Shown: positions 1 to 5,948 of the stretch, in pieces
Layout of the letters: each line of letters opens with the position of its first letter
How positions within the stretch are numbered: position 1 is the first letter of the stretch
NCBI GenBank assembly: GCA_934630485.1
Contig: CAKTWD010000069.1
Span: 1 to 9,014 of the forward strand
Origin: an uncultured Eggerthellaceae bacterium
GTDB lineage: Bacteria > Actinomycetota > Coriobacteriia > Coriobacteriales > Eggerthellaceae
Length of the DNA stretch: 9,014 nt
Direction: 5' to 3'
Translations under genes and position numbers: made by a program
Notes under the pieces: model-generated
Databases searched by the model: none
What the model was told of the DNA's origin: nothing
Seen by the model: only the letters and a program-made list of their open reading frames with translations

Positions 1-877
1 CCCATGGCGTGCCGCGCTCTGCAAGAGCCCGTTCGCGGAAGGGCGCAACGTCATCAAGCACGCGCTTAGAAGCCGCAGGGTCGTTGAAACTATGGTCGAA
101 ACGGGTTTGATACTTCGTGTAACCCAACGGCACGATGCCGATGTCCAAGATGCCCGGGCGCTCGTAAGCCCAGCTGAGGGTCTCGATAAGGTAGTCCCCA
201 TCGTTCGCATCGGGAACAAGGACGATCTGCGCGTGAACTTGAATGCCCGCTTCAAGAAGACGATCGAGCGCATCGATGCCATGATCGGCATTGCGGCCGA
301 TCAGCTTCCTGCGCACCGCGCGATTCGATACCTGAAGCGAAACATGAAGCGGGGTGATGCGCTGCTCGATGATACGCTGCTCGTCTTCCGGTGAAAGGTT
401 CGTGAGCGTGACGAAGGTTCCAACCAAAAAGCTGAGGCGATAGTCGTCGTCGCGCAGGGTAAGCGAAGGACGCAAACCCTTGGGAAGCTGATGCATGAAG
501 CAAAACGTGCAGGCGTTCCTGCACTGCAGCACGTCGTCGAAAACAAGCCCCTCGAAGGTGAAACCCCAGTCCTCCCCTTCCTCGCGCTCTAAGATGATAT
601 CGCCCGCATCTCCATCGGTATCGATGTAGGAAAGCTCGATCTCGTCGCCATCGGAAAGCCAGCGCCAGTCGATGACGTCACGCAAAGGCTGCCCGTCAAC
701 GGCAAGGATTCGACACCCCGGGGTAAAACCGGCATCGTCTGCGGGAGAATCGGGGGCTACCATTTGAACCACAGCCTCGGGACGCTTCCTTGCGCGCGCG
801 GCCGTGCGCGCGATATCGCGAGACGGGTAGCTTGGATGCCCGTTTGCCGGCTGACCGTTTTTGATCTCGCCGATCAC
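1..877 (-). CDS. PDZ / radical SAM / DUF512 protein, 3' end cut by window edge
   Basis: The first 292 codons of an open frame run off the left edge. Residues about 36-73 resemble a PDZ-like domain (VVQMVAPDSPADDAG, then a GCRILAVDG stretch). A CX3CX2C cluster follows (C119, C123, C126), the usual [4Fe-4S]/SAM-binding signature of radical SAM enzymes, then QLPKGLR and DDDYRLSFL (residues about 130-151) and FVTLTN, hallmarks of the DUF512 family. The family normally exceeds 400 residues, so the C-terminal DUF512 part is outside the window. The GTG start overlaps the ispH stop (GTGA), and GGAG lies 5 bases upstream. From family knowledge, no reaction is established; relatives often sit beside the GTPase gene der, which may follow beyond the edge. 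Probably a cytosolic Fe-S protein. Family assignment is strong, function unknown. Confidence 0.88.
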   Translation of the reverse strand, partial: MIGEIKNGQPANGHPSYPSRDIARTAARARKRPEAVVQMVAPDSPADDAGFTPGCRILAVDGQPLRDVIDWRWLSDGDEIELSYIDTDGDAGDIILEREEGEDWGFTFEGLVFDDVLQCRNACTFCFMHQLPKGLRPSLTLRDDDYRLSFLVGTFVTLTNLSPEDEQRIIEQRITPLHVSLQVSNRAVRRKLIGRNADHGIDALDRLLEAGIQVHAQIVLVPDANDGDYLIETLSWAYERPGILDIGIVPLGYTKYQTRFDHSFNDPAASKRVLDDVAPFRERALAERGTPW

Positions 878-1713
878 AGCGTCTCCAAGTATTCGATGAC
901 ACGGGAGATCTGAGATTCAGGAGTGGACGCGCCAGCTGTGACCCCGACGGTTTCGCACCCCTTGAACCATGAAGGATCAAGCTCGTCAGGAGATTCGATA
1001 TGGTACGTGCGCGCGCATGCCGAGCGGCAGATGCTTGCAAGACGCGTGGTGTTCGACGAGTTGCGACCGCCAATGATCACGACAGCATCGACCTGAGAAG
1101 CGATCTTGATCGCCGCATCCTGACGCTGACTGGTTGCCGTGCAAATGGTGTTCTTAACATCGGGGTTGATGCCGCGCTTGCGAAGCTCGTCGACCACGGC
1201 ATCGAGGGCGGCACGCTCCTGAGTTGTCTGAACGACGATTCCCACAGGGTCGTACACGTCATCAGGCAGGTCGTCAGGCGACGACGCCACGATAACGCGG
1301 GCAGGCGCCTCGGCGGCACGGGCAGTCAGGCCCTCCACCTCGGGGTGCCCTTCCTCGCCGACGACCACGACGCAGCCGTGCCTTTCGGCAAGCTGATATG
1401 CCGCTTTTTGCGCAGCGGCAACGAAGGGGCACGTCGCATCGAGGACGTTCTTCACATGAGATTCAACGTCACGCATGACCTGCGGGGTGACGCCATGGCT
1501 TCGGATGATGACCGTGTCGTTCGGATCGGCTTCGGAAACCGAGGCGATCTCATCGACGCCCGCCTCGGCGAGCTCACGCACCACGATGGGGTTATGGATC
1601 AAGGGACCCAACGTGTGGGCACGCGACGAGGACTTCGATGCCTCAAGGGCAATGTCGAGCGCTCGCTGAACGCCGAAGCATGCCCCAGCATGATCGGCCT
1701 TGACTACGTTCAT
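874..1713 (-). CDS. ispH: 4-hydroxy-3-methylbut-2-enyl diphosphate reductase (IspH/LytB)
   Basis: A 279-residue protein catalysing the last step of the MEP pathway: reductive dehydroxylation of HMBPP to isopentenyl and dimethylallyl diphosphate, in the cytosol, using a [4Fe-4S] cluster. The three cluster cysteines are present at C12 (HAGACFGV), C95 (DATCPFV) and C191 (NTICTAT). Substrate-pocket motifs are also seen: H40 in LGPLIHNP, H73 in RSHG, H123 and the proton-donor glutamate E125 in GHPEVEG, QTT at 162-164 and SSNTT at 219-223. Length is normal. The frame opens 25 codons earlier (1788), but that part lies in the plsC 3' end and has no family similarity; MNVVKADHAGAC is the usual N-terminus. 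It starts 10 bases after plsC, with AAGG 8 bases before the ATG. No ribosomal protein S1 fusion, as some clostridia have, is present. Confidence 0.96.
   Translation of the reverse strand: MNVVKADHAGACFGVQRALDIALEASKSSSRAHTLGPLIHNPIVVRELAEAGVDEIASVSEADPNDTVIIRSHGVTPQVMRDVESHVKNVLDATCPFVAAAQKAAYQLAERHGCVVVVGEEGHPEVEGLTARAAEAPARVIVASSPDDLPDDVYDPVGIVVQTTQERAALDAVVDELRKRGINPDVKNTICTATSQRQDAAIKIASQVDAVVIIGGRNSSNTTRLASICRSACARTYHIESPDELDPSWFKGCETVGVTAGASTPESQISRVIEYLETL
883..886 (-). promoter_or_regulatory. Ribosome binding site of the DUF512 gene
   Basis: GGAG lies inside the last codons of ispH, 5 bases before a GTG codon. It supports GTG at 877-875 as the start; no other start codon in the same frame lies close upstream. 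The overlap with the ispH stop suggests translational coupling. Confidence 0.6.
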
Positions 1714-1721
1714 ATCGACCG

Positions 1722-1725
1722 CCTT
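1722..1725 (-). promoter_or_regulatory. Ribosome binding site deciding the ispH start
   Basis: AAGG overlaps the plsC stop codon (TAAGG) and lies 8 bases before the ATG at 1713-1711. It supports the shorter IspH rather than the longer frame that opens inside plsC. Confidence 0.5.
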
Positions 1726-2674
1726 AGTTGTCGGAGGGCTGATCGCCCAAAACGTCCTGCGATGAACGCGCCTTGCGCTCGGCAGCACGGGCCTTCTTCT
1801 TATCGATCTCTTTCACGAGCTCGACGCTGGTGTGATGCGCCACCTGATGTTCTTCGAACACTTCGGTGTAGTCCTTACCATCGGGGAACAGCGCCTTCAT
1901 ATCGACCTCGCTTGGGGCAACACGCTGGCTGAGCGCGAAGCACTCGCGCATGGCGTACCACATGCAACCGTCAAGCTTGTCCTGTTTGGGAAGGAAGTCG
2001 AAGTCCGAAACCAAGATGGGATCGCCGAATTCACAGGTGATTTTAGGGAAACGGATATGCTCGCCCTTGCGCTTCACGTTCTCGGCATCGCGAACCGTCA
2101 TGGGAAGGATAGGCGCGTGACCCATGCGCGCAATGAGCGCCGCGCCACCGTGGATTTCGGGGGTTTTCGATCCCTTGCCGCGACGCGTGCCCTCGGGCAT
2201 GATGCAGATGACCTCGTCGTTCTTCAACATGCTGGAAGCGCGCTTGATGGCCGTCCTGTCCGCCGTATCGCGCTTGATGGGAAACACGCCCAAATGGGCA
2301 AGTATCCACGCGAAAATGTACGGCTTGCCTTCGAACAAAGTGCTGCGCGCGATCATGCGAGGCCAAAGTTTCGGCCTTACCGACAGATAAATGAACACGA
2401 CGTCCAAGAACGACGTATGATTCGCGATGATGACCACGCCCGATTTATCCGCGAAAGCGTCAAGGCTTTCGCGGTTATCGACACGGTAGCGGAACAGGAT
2501 CTTGAAAACAAAGCCGACGAAGCCGACGATGATATGAGCCACGATATGAGAGACGTGCTTCTCAGGCGACGTGCCGCCGAACGGCATGTCCCAGCATTTC
2601 TCATACGCGGGTCGCTTCGCGCTTTTCTCGTCCTGCGCGGGTTTGTCTTGCTGCTTGTCTTGCTGATCGGACAT
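1724..2674 (-). CDS. plsC: 1-acyl-sn-glycerol-3-phosphate acyltransferase (PlsC/LPLAT family)
   Basis: A 316-residue acyltransferase expected to convert lysophosphatidic acid to phosphatidic acid at the cytoplasmic membrane. Visible LPLAT motifs: catalytic HX4D as NHTSFLD (H86, D91), PIKR at 132-135, EGTR at 161-164 (phosphate binding) and APILP at 187-191. A hydrophobic stretch at about 43-61 is probably a membrane anchor. It is longer than many PlsC proteins (roughly 200-260): it has a charged, Gln/Asp/Lys-rich N-terminus of about 40 residues and about 90 residues after the core, ending in a Lys/Arg/Glu-rich, possibly coiled tail. The start has only a weak GGGG upstream, so the exact N-terminus is uncertain; M30 is an alternative. 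It lies 15 bases after cmk and 10 before ispH. Acyl donor and exact acceptor cannot be read from sequence. Confidence 0.92.
   Translation of the reverse strand: MSDQQDKQQDKPAQDEKSAKRPAYEKCWDMPFGGTSPEKHVSHIVAHIIVGFVGFVFKILFRYRVDNRESLDAFADKSGVVIIANHTSFLDVVFIYLSVRPKLWPRMIARSTLFEGKPYIFAWILAHLGVFPIKRDTADRTAIKRASSMLKNDEVICIMPEGTRRGKGSKTPEIHGGAALIARMGHAPILPMTVRDAENVKRKGEHIRFPKITCEFGDPILVSDFDFLPKQDKLDGCMWYAMRECFALSQRVAPSEVDMKALFPDGKDYTEVFEEHQVAHHTSVELVKEIDKKKARAAERKARSSQDVLGDQPSDN
2642..2665 (-). repeat. 12-base tandem duplication in the 5' end of plsC
   Basis: Two adjacent 12-base units differing at one base encode QQDKQQDK (residues 4-11 of PlsC). The unit length keeps the frame. It lies in the non-conserved N-terminal tail and looks like a local slippage duplication. 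Confidence 0.75.
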
Positions 2675-2689
2675 CGACGCCCCGACTTT

Positions 2690-3361
2690 CTACAGATGTG
2701 CCTTGGCTAGCTGGCAGATCTCCTCGATGACTTCCTCGATGGAGAGATCGGAAGAGTCGAGCATGACGGCATCGGCAGCCGGTTCAAGCGGCGACGAATC
2801 GCGCGACGAGTCGATCTCATCGCGCTTCACGATGTCGGCAAGAACCTCGTCGTAGTCGACAGAACCTATGCCTCGCTCGGCGTTTTGAGCCACACGACGG
2901 CGCGCCCTCTCTTCGGCAGAGGCGAACAGGAACACCTTGACCGCCGCGTCCGGGAAGACGACGGTTCCGATATCGCGGCCTTCGACCACGTAGTTGCCGC
3001 CGTTGCCAATACGCTGTTGCTGGGCAACCAAGGCCGCACGAACGAGCGGCTCTTTCGAGACAAGGCTGACGGCGCGATCGATCTCGGCAGTGCGAATCGC
3101 CCGGGTCACATCGACGCCGCCCATCAAAACACCGCTCGGGGACGGCTCGCCCTGGTCGTAAGCGAACTCGATGCGGTAATTGTTGGCAACCTGGTCAAGC
3201 CCCCGCGAATCGTCGAAGTCAACGCCGTTCTGAATTGCCTGCCAGGCAATAGCGCGATACATGGCGCCGGTGTCAAGGCAGGTGAAACCCAGCCTGCGCG
3301 CCACTTCCTTGGAAACGGTCGATTTGCCGGCACCAGCCGGTCCATCAATTGCAACGATCAT
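2690..3361 (-). CDS. cmk: Cytidylate kinase (CMP/dCMP kinase)
   Basis: A 223-residue cytosolic kinase that phosphorylates CMP and dCMP with ATP, recycling CMP released by RNA turnover and phospholipid synthesis. The P-loop GPAGAGKST is at residues 7-15. Other Cmk motifs are DTGAMYRA (30-37), RAIRTAEID (88-96), EGRDIGTVVFP (127-137) and the substrate and LID residues R180, D181, D184, R187 in RDEIDSSRDSSPL. Length matches the usual 220-230 residues. The ATG overlaps the aroA stop (ATGA), with AAAGG 8 bases upstream inside aroA, so it is probably translationally coupled to aroA. Adjacency of cmk, plsC and ispH is a recurring arrangement in Gram-positive bacteria. Confidence 0.97.
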   Translation of the reverse strand: MIVAIDGPAGAGKSTVSKEVARRLGFTCLDTGAMYRAIAWQAIQNGVDFDDSRGLDQVANNYRIEFAYDQGEPSPSGVLMGGVDVTRAIRTAEIDRAVSLVSKEPLVRAALVAQQQRIGNGGNYVVEGRDIGTVVFPDAAVKVFLFASAEERARRRVAQNAERGIGSVDYDEVLADIVKRDEIDSSRDSSPLEPAADAVMLDSSDLSIEEVIEEICQLAKAHL

Positions 3362-4683
3362 CGAACGAGCCTTTCTATGTCTTTCAAAAAATCGGGGTAG
3401 CTTACATCAACGCACGAGAAGTTCTTGATGCCAACGGGCTTTTCCCCAGTCAAGCCAACAAGCGACCATGTCATGGCAAGACGATGATCGCCAAGAGAAT
3501 CGAACACGATGCCATCGGGGATCTCAAGATCGGGATTGCCCTCTACGAACAGATCGTCGCCTTCAATCCAGGAATCGACACCAAGCTGCGCCAGACCGTT
3601 GCGCACAGCGGTAAGACGATCGGTCTCTTTAGCGCGAAGCTCGCCCGCATCGCGGAAAACCGTAACGCCGCGAGCGAACGCCGCAACCAATGCCAGAACC
3701 GGAACCTCATCGACCAAACTGGCGATCTTGGATCCCGGAACCTCGCATCCGCGCAGCTTACCAGAATAACATGCCGACATCACGCCGAAGGGCTCCTTGC
3801 CCGATGATCCGGTTCGATGAACCTCGATATCGGCGCCCATGCGCTCAAGCGTGCGGAAGAAGCCGGTTCGCGCAGTGTTAAGGCTGACGTTCTCGACCTG
3901 AATGGCGCTCCCCTTCTTCAACAAGGCAGCGCAAATCAGGAAAGCCGCAGAAGAGGGGTCGCCGGGAACGACAACCTCGCACGACTTCAAAGCGACAGGA
4001 CCGTTCACGCTAGCCGAAAGCTCGGAAGCAGTGGTTTCGACGCCGAACTCGGGCAGCATGAGCTCGGTGTGATTGCGCGAAGTAGACGGCTCGTTGACCG
4101 TGGTGGTCCCGTTCGCATACACGCCGGCAAGCAACACGGCGGTTTTCAACTGAGCGGAAGCCATGGGCGAATCGTAGGAAATCGCCCGTAGATCGCGTGT
4201 TCCGCGCTCGACGATGGGAAGGGTTTCGGCGCCGGCGGGGTCGAAGCTCACACCCATCTTCATCAGAGGCGCCGTGATGCGACGCATCGGTCTGCGGGAA
4301 AGAGATTCGTCGCCGGTGATCTCAACCTCGATGTCCCACGGAGCAAGGATGCCCATCAAAAGACGCGCGGTCGTTCCCGAGTTAGCGCAGTAAATCGGAC
4401 CGTCAGGCTGCTTGGGGCCTTTCGCGCCCCACCCGACCACGCCGCCCGACAGACTGCCGTCGGGCTGCTTTTCGAGCGTGACCTCGGCACCGAGCTTTCT
4501 TACCGCGTCGATCGAAGCGCGAACATCGCTTGAGTCAAGCACGCCGCTCAAACGCGATGCTCCCTCGGCCATAGCCGAGAACAAAACGGCGCGATGGGAA
4601 ATGCTTTTGTCTCCAGGAACGACGCAAGAGCCCGACAAAGGGCCGGACAAAGGCTCGATCGTCTTAACATCATCAGTCGACAT
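3358..4683 (-). CDS. aroA: 3-phosphoshikimate 1-carboxyvinyltransferase (EPSP synthase)
   Basis: A 441-residue enzyme that transfers the enolpyruvyl group of PEP to shikimate-3-phosphate, the sixth step of the shikimate pathway. Visible motifs: PGDKSISHR (23-31), NSGTTAR (101-107), SLSRRPMRR (127-135), SAQLK (176-180), RNHTE (203-207), PGDPSSAAF (240-248), the proposed catalytic D325 in LVDEVPVLAL, RAKETDRL (350-357) and GDHRLAM (398-404). SAQXK and RXHXE are patterns described for class II enzymes, and the NSGTTAR segment resembles Bacillus-type enzymes rather than E. coli NAGTAMRP. The start is well supported: AAGGAG lies 7 bases upstream, inside tyrA, which overlaps aroA by 11 bases. Together with tyrA it forms an aromatic amino acid pair; other pathway genes are not in the window. 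Confidence 0.97.
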   Translation of the reverse strand: MSTDDVKTIEPLSGPLSGSCVVPGDKSISHRAVLFSAMAEGASRLSGVLDSSDVRASIDAVRKLGAEVTLEKQPDGSLSGGVVGWGAKGPKQPDGPIYCANSGTTARLLMGILAPWDIEVEITGDESLSRRPMRRITAPLMKMGVSFDPAGAETLPIVERGTRDLRAISYDSPMASAQLKTAVLLAGVYANGTTTVNEPSTSRNHTELMLPEFGVETTASELSASVNGPVALKSCEVVVPGDPSSAAFLICAALLKKGSAIQVENVSLNTARTGFFRTLERMGADIEVHRTGSSGKEPFGVMSACYSGKLRGCEVPGSKIASLVDEVPVLALVAAFARGVTVFRDAGELRAKETDRLTAVRNGLAQLGVDSWIEGDDLFVEGNPDLEIPDGIVFDSLGDHRLAMTWSLVGLTGEKPVGIKNFSCVDVSYPDFLKDIERLVR

Positions 4684-5848
4684 GAGTATGCTCCTTCGGT
4701 GACAACGGGCTGAACGAAACCGAAAATCCGGCGTTGATCAGCTCAAACGACAGCTTACCGATATCTCCTTCATCGGTTAGCAGCATATTCAGAACAGCGC
4801 TGTTCTCGGTAACATGGTCGATCTCGATCGACTGGATGTTGCAACCGACCGAGCTTGCTATGGTGGTGACCTCGGCAACGACGCCGTTGCGTTGAGGCAC
4901 CGGAATGCGAACCTCTATCATGCGCTCGGACGAAGGCACCCACGCCGCGGGCAGTTCTCGCCTGAGCTCGGCCGCCTGCTGCAACTGATTCTTCATGGAA
5001 ACGCGGTCGTCTTCGCGCAAGGAGCGTGCGAACGATTGCAGGATGTCGCACATATCGTCGATGCCGGAAAGAACCTCGGCGGAATTATCAAATTCGATGC
5101 CCGTCCACAGATCGGCCGAACCTGCTGCGATACGCGTGGTGTCTTTGAAACCACCCGCGGCCAACCGCATGATGTTTCGCTGCTCGCGCGAAGCGTGGTC
5201 GGCAAGCGTGACCAACGACGACGCAACAAGATGCGGGACATGGCTTACCACCGCGACAGCGCGATCGTGTTGTTCACGGGGAAGCGAGATCATGCGGGCG
5301 CCAAGACCGGTCGTGAACTCATGCAGATGCTGGATGTCGTCACCATCGGTTCCCTGATCGGGACATAAAATCCAGTAAGCACCTTGGAACATGTCAGCAC
5401 GGCACCCTTCGATGCCGTTCTTCTCGGAGCCGCACATGGGATGTCCCGGGACGAACTTTTCGGGAGCCTTAAGAGCGCGAGCCGCCATCTCGCAGATACG
5501 GCTTTTCGTGGAAGCAGTATCGGAAATCAAACCGGAATAGCCCCAGTTGGCAAGATGCTCAAAATAATACTCGGCAACATCAACCGGGGTGGCGATCAGC
5601 ACCAGGTCGCATGAATCGATGACGAACGACCGAAAGGCGTCGCCATCGGGACGAGAGCAGCCGTCAACCATCCCCTTCTCCAATGCGATGCGCAGCGTGC
5701 GGTCATCCGTATCGACTCCGAAAACGCGGACATCAGGCCAAACGCGCTTGACGGCCGATGCACAAGACGAACCTATCAAACCCAATCCAACAACGGCTAT
5801 GGCCGAGAACGGGCATTGTTTAGGGGTTTGTTCCACTGAGAGAGCCAT
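4673..5848 (-). CDS. tyrA: Prephenate dehydrogenase with C-terminal ACT domain
   Basis: A 391-residue enzyme for NAD(P)-dependent oxidative decarboxylation of prephenate to 4-hydroxyphenylpyruvate, committing chorismate-derived carbon to tyrosine. A Rossmann glycine motif GLGLIGSS is at 21-28, and V45-D46 fit the end of the second strand. The family signature GHPMCGSE contains H136, equivalent to the catalytic histidine; SHVPH (202-206) and R239 in FKDTTRIA complete the prephenate-site pattern. Residues about 309-380 form an ACT domain (RIPVPQRNGVVAEVTTI, then GCNIQSIEI), as in many Gram-positive TyrA proteins, which suggests feedback control by tyrosine. No chorismate mutase domain is fused. 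A GGGG-type ribosome binding site lies 10 bases before the ATG. The gene follows a 97-base gap with a candidate promoter. Arogenate specificity cannot be excluded. Confidence 0.95.
   Translation of the reverse strand: MALSVEQTPKQCPFSAIAVVGLGLIGSSCASAVKRVWPDVRVFGVDTDDRTLRIALEKGMVDGCSRPDGDAFRSFVIDSCDLVLIATPVDVAEYYFEHLANWGYSGLISDTASTKSRICEMAARALKAPEKFVPGHPMCGSEKNGIEGCRADMFQGAYWILCPDQGTDGDDIQHLHEFTTGLGARMISLPREQHDRAVAVVSHVPHLVASSLVTLADHASREQRNIMRLAAGGFKDTTRIAAGSADLWTGIEFDNSAEVLSGIDDMCDILQSFARSLREDDRVSMKNQLQQAAELRRELPAAWVPSSERMIEVRIPVPQRNGVVAEVTTIASSVGCNIQSIEIDHVTENSAVLNMLLTDEGDIGKLSFELINAGFSVSFSPLSPKEHTHVD
4691..4696 (-). promoter_or_regulatory. Strong ribosome binding site of aroA inside tyrA
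   Basis: AAGGAG lies 7 bases before the aroA ATG and within the last eight codons of tyrA. It fixes the aroA start at 4683 and implies that ribosomes finishing tyrA pass over the aroA initiation site. Confidence 0.8.
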
Positions 5849-5853
5849 CTGGA

Positions 5854-5866
5854 GAAAGCCCCTTTC
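5854..5866 (-). promoter_or_regulatory. Small hairpin carrying the tyrA ribosome binding site in its loop
   Basis: A GAAAG / CTTTC inverted repeat with a GGG loop lies just upstream of tyrA. The G run is the only Shine-Dalgarno-like sequence before the ATG. A five-pair stem with three A-U rich steps is weak, so any effect on translation is speculative. Confidence 0.25.
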
Positions 5867-5893
5867 AATTAAATAGATACCGCTTTTCAGGTC

Positions 5894-5902
5894 ATTCTAG
5901 CA
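5894..5902 (-). promoter_or_regulatory. Candidate extended -10 promoter for tyrA-aroA and downstream genes
   Basis: The minus strand reads TGCTAGAAT, an extended -10 (TGN) followed by a hexamer matching TATAAT at five of six positions. No good -35 is seen at 16-18 bases spacing, which extended -10 promoters tolerate. Transcription would start near 5887, giving a leader of about 40 bases. This is the only gap longer than 40 bases in the window. Confidence 0.35.
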
Positions 5903-5906
5903 TTCC

Positions 5907-5920
5907 CCGTCAAGGGACGG
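5907..5920 (-). other. Short inverted repeat after the pseudouridine synthase gene
   Basis: CCGTC and GACGG flank a four-base loop 28 bases after the upstream gene's stop codon. There is no run of T after the stem on either strand, so it is not a convincing intrinsic terminator. It could slow polymerase or be chance. Confidence 0.25.
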
Positions 5921-5948
5921 CTGAACATACCAAACGTAGAATCGACCG

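Noticed and set aside
1714..1788. A 25-codon N-terminal extension of IspH
   Set aside because: It lies within plsC, has no family similarity, and a better start with AAGG upstream exists at 1713.
1000..1932. A 310-codon open frame on the plus strand opposite ispH and the plsC 3' end
   Set aside because: It lies wholly antisense to two genes with clear family motifs, its product has an Arg-rich low-information composition, and GC-rich third positions readily create such shadows.
1832..2710. A 292-codon plus-strand frame opposite plsC
   Set aside because: Antisense shadow of plsC with no recognisable motif.
5907..5920. Intrinsic terminator after the pseudouridine synthase gene
   Set aside because: The stem has five pairs and no T run on either strand; kept only as a weak inverted repeat.
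5849..5948. T-box, riboswitch or tyrosine attenuator before tyrA
   Set aside because: The gap is about 100 bases, too short for a T-box leader, and I see no T-box sequence, leader peptide rich in Tyr, or terminator/antiterminator pair.
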